Below, in pieces: positions 5,073 through 6,472 of a stretch of 6,472 nucleotides of DNA. The first letter of the stretch is position 1. Each line of letters opens with the position of its first letter. The notes beneath the pieces were generated by a model that had not been told where the DNA came from, did not search any database, and worked only from the letters and a program-made list of their open reading frames with translations. A program made the translations under genes and the position numbers. Source of the DNA: Lachnospiraceae bacterium UBA7182 (GTDB lineage Bacteria; Bacillota; Clostridia; Lachnospirales; Lachnospiraceae); the NCBI GenBank assembly GCA_002491115.1, contig DKVI01000096.1:1-6472 (forward strand), read 5' to 3'.

Positions 5073-6083
5073 ATGAAAGGACTGCTCTATCAACTGAAAA
5101 GTGTCCGAAAAGACAAGTTCTGTATCATGTCATTTCTCCTGCCTATCGTGGTCGCTGTGGCATTGAATTTTGTCGGCTCCATTGACCTTTCTTCATTGGG
5201 GGAATTTCATTTTGGAGTAACGGCAAAGGTCACCACTTCGGAAGTCAACACATGGCTGGAACGATATGGTACTGTCACAGTTTATCCCACACAGGAAGAA
5301 CTGATTGAGGCCATCAATGAACCGTCAACAAACCTGATTGGTGTGGAAATGGCTGACGGCAGCATCCAGACAATCCTTTCCGGCGATGAACTGGATATGT
5401 TTCAGCAGACAGCCAACACGCTCCCGGCTCTTTACGAGCAGAGGGAATGGGCGGCACAGGCCAGTGTGCAGGTATTGGAGCGCCCGGATATGATGGCGGG
5501 TTATCAGAATATCTTTATTGCCATTACGCTGATCGTGGCAATGTTCATGGGCTGTACCTTTAATGCCATGAACATTATTTCCGAAAAAGAGGATGGCGTT
5601 GCGCTGATCAATGAAATCCTGCCTATGACGCACAGGCAGTACATGATGCAGAAAATCTTTGTGGGTTTTGTATTCGGCTGCCTGTCCGCTATTCTTACGG
5701 CGGCCATCTGCTTCCGGCTCTCTTTCACAGGGGCGGCGGTCATGCTGGCATTGATCGTCCTTTCCGCATTTGTGTCGGCTCTGATCGGTTTGTTTGTAGG
5801 CAAACTCTCCGATGGCATGATGGTAGGCGTGGTCTATATTAAAATCGTGATGATCGTATTTATGGCAGTTCCAATCCTGAATTATCTGGTCGGTGCAGGA
5901 AACAAAGTCCTTTCCTACATTTGCTACCTGATCCCGTCCAGCGCCACCTTTGAGGGCATTATGGATTTGGCGAATGGGACTGCATCAACAGCGGTTAAGG
6001 ACATCGTTATCCTTGCTCTCCATTGTGTCCTTTGGTTCTTGCTTTATCTGTTTGTATCTAAGCGGCAGAAAAAACATATTTAA
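5073..6083 (+). CDS. ABC-2 type permease, second of two
   Basis: The product is 336 residues, with helix 1 at about 17-35, an outside domain of roughly 110 residues (36-145), and five more helices (about 146-167, 193-214, 219-242, 253-273, 309-328). After helix 2 the loop IISEKEDGVALINEILPMT (168-186) is the classic ABC-2 E-K-E-x-G coupling loop contacting the ATPase. Start ATG5073 has AAAGGAGGG (5058-5066) at 6 nt; the frame is open upstream to ATG4902, but that part overlaps the first permease out of frame and is not coding. It is the last gene of the exporter operon. With the preceding permease and the ATPase it should make a complete exporter. No clear terminator follows before the next repeat. 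Confidence 0.9.
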   Translation: MKGLLYQLKSVRKDKFCIMSFLLPIVVAVALNFVGSIDLSSLGEFHFGVTAKVTTSEVNTWLERYGTVTVYPTQEELIEAINEPSTNLIGVEMADGSIQTILSGDELDMFQQTANTLPALYEQREWAAQASVQVLERPDMMAGYQNIFIAITLIVAMFMGCTFNAMNIISEKEDGVALINEILPMTHRQYMMQKIFVGFVFGCLSAILTAAICFRLSFTGAAVMLALIVLSAFVSALIGLFVGKLSDGMMVGVVYIKIVMIVFMAVPILNYLVGAGNKVLSYICYLIPSSATFEGIMDLANGTASTAVKDIVILALHCVLWFLLYLFVSKRQKKHI

Positions 6084-6151
6084 CAAAACTATTATTCTTG
6101 GGTATATTAGCACTTCTATGTAACGTTAAGATACAAATGGTTTAAGGATGG
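6084..6151 (+). other. Junction between exporter operon and winged-helix copy 2
   Basis: This 68-bp AT-rich spacer holds no convincing terminator. A perfect 8-bp palindrome TAACGTTA lies at 6121-6128. Possible promoter elements (TTGGGT at 6098, or TTAGCA at 6107 with GATACA at 6130) are weak, so read-through from the exporter operon into copy 2 is possible. AAGGA (6144-6148) is the ribosome site equivalent of copy 1. No terminal inverted repeat or target duplication was seen. Confidence 0.4.
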
Positions 6152-6472
6152 TGATGTGATGGGACATTAGCTGTTTTGGATATAGAAGAATCTGGAAAGC
6201 AGATTGGAGAAAAGTTATTCTTACTTCTTGACGAGGAACAAAAGAATGCTCTGATGCAATATATTTTAGAACAAGAAGTCTGTCATGGATCGGCACTCAT
6301 TTCCTGTCACACTTCTTCCATAATAGAGAAAAATCCTCTGACAGAAATACAAGAAGGCGAGCTTTATCTATGCCTGGAACATCGTACTGTTAGGGTTCGC
6401 GAACGGATTATCAACCTGACAAGTAAGGAGTTTGATATACTGGCATTACTCATTGCCAATCCCAAACGTGTT
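6152..6472 (+). repeat. Direct repeat, right copy (winged-helix gene), cut by window end
   Basis: Same-orientation match to 362-682, ungapped, about 90% identical. It begins at the identical TGATGTGATGGGACATTAG string and continues to the last base. Sequence upstream of the match (exporter tail and spacer) is unrelated to that upstream of the left copy (receiver gene), so only the winged-helix gene and not its receiver is repeated. Confidence 0.9.
6254..6472 (+). CDS. Receiver-less winged-helix DNA-binding protein, copy 2, 3' end outside the window
   Basis: The paralogue of the protein at 464-856, open to the window edge. From ATG6254, 73 codons are visible, covering the linker and the first half of the winged helix (ELYLCLEH, LTSKEFDILALLIANPKRV). 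The linker between the two parts has changed (TIFN to SALI and AAKK to IIEK), while all ten base differences in 541-682/6331-6472 are synonymous, a sign that the DNA-binding domain is under selection in both copies. The conserved frame again extends upstream (6155-6253) without ATG or GTG; here a TTG occurs at 6176 but copy 1 has TTT at that codon, so it is unlikely to be the ancestral start. It may head a further operon beyond the window. Confidence 0.8.
   Translation, partial: MQYILEQEVCHGSALISCHTSSIIEKNPLTEIQEGELYLCLEHRTVRVRERIINLTSKEFDILALLIANPKRV

Noticed and set aside
3082..6083. BceAB-type bacitracin exporter
   Set aside because: BceB permeases are single proteins of about 650 residues with ten helices; here two ABC-2 permeases of about 330 residues are present, fitting BcrAB/lantibiotic-immunity-like exporters better, and no substrate can be read from sequence.
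6098..6135. Promoter for winged-helix copy 2
   Set aside because: Candidate boxes (TTGGGT, TTAGCA with GATACA) match the consensus poorly or have poor spacing, so it is not called as a feature.
362..6472. Composite transposon with insertion-sequence ends
   Set aside because: The flanking repeats encode a DNA-binding regulator and not a transposase, and I find no terminal inverted repeats or target-site duplications at the junctions.

Overview
The window looks like accessory DNA from a low-to-mid GC Firmicute, most likely a gut Clostridia (Lachnospiraceae/Oscillospiraceae type). The grounds are strong AGGAGG ribosome sites, tightly packed or overlapping genes, and a regulator plus two-component system plus ABC-2 exporter module of the kind often carried as cargo on integrative conjugative elements of these bacteria. 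No integrase, transposase, relaxase, tRNA, rRNA or CRISPR array is visible, so mobility is inference. All supported genes lie on the + strand.

Layout. Positions 1-339 hold the 3' part of a lone response-regulator receiver domain that lacks the usual switch lysine. It is followed by a receiver-less OmpR/PhoB-type winged-helix gene (464-856, with conserved coding reaching back to about 365) that ends at a strong terminator (858-897). A good promoter (930-958) then starts a three-gene regulatory operon: a 56-aa MerR/excisionase-like HTH protein (982-1152), an OmpR-family response regulator (1169-1837) and a histidine kinase with a very short outside loop (1834-2910). This closes at a terminator-like hairpin (2931-2967). 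Just after it lie four direct repeats at an exact 11-bp period (2981-3024), a likely response-regulator operator. Next comes an exporter operon: a 53-aa tryptophan-rich membrane protein (3082-3243), an ABC ATPase (3230-4078) and two six-helix ABC-2 permeases (4078-5070, 5073-6083).

After a 68-bp gap the window ends inside a second copy of the winged-helix gene (6152-6472). It matches positions 362-682 with no gap at about 90% identity.

Working model (inference): the kinase senses an envelope or antimicrobial signal at the membrane, the regulator binds the 11-bp repeats and turns on the exporter, and the ATPase with its two permeases exports or detoxifies the compound. The two flanking winged-helix genes make a 5,790-bp repeat-bounded unit. 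Their differences are almost all synonymous, so both appear to be selected as proteins. The same pattern continues upstream of the first in-frame ATG, where no start codon exists in copy 1. This is the most unusual signal in the window and suggests a shared recoding event, a non-standard start, or an old shared lesion.
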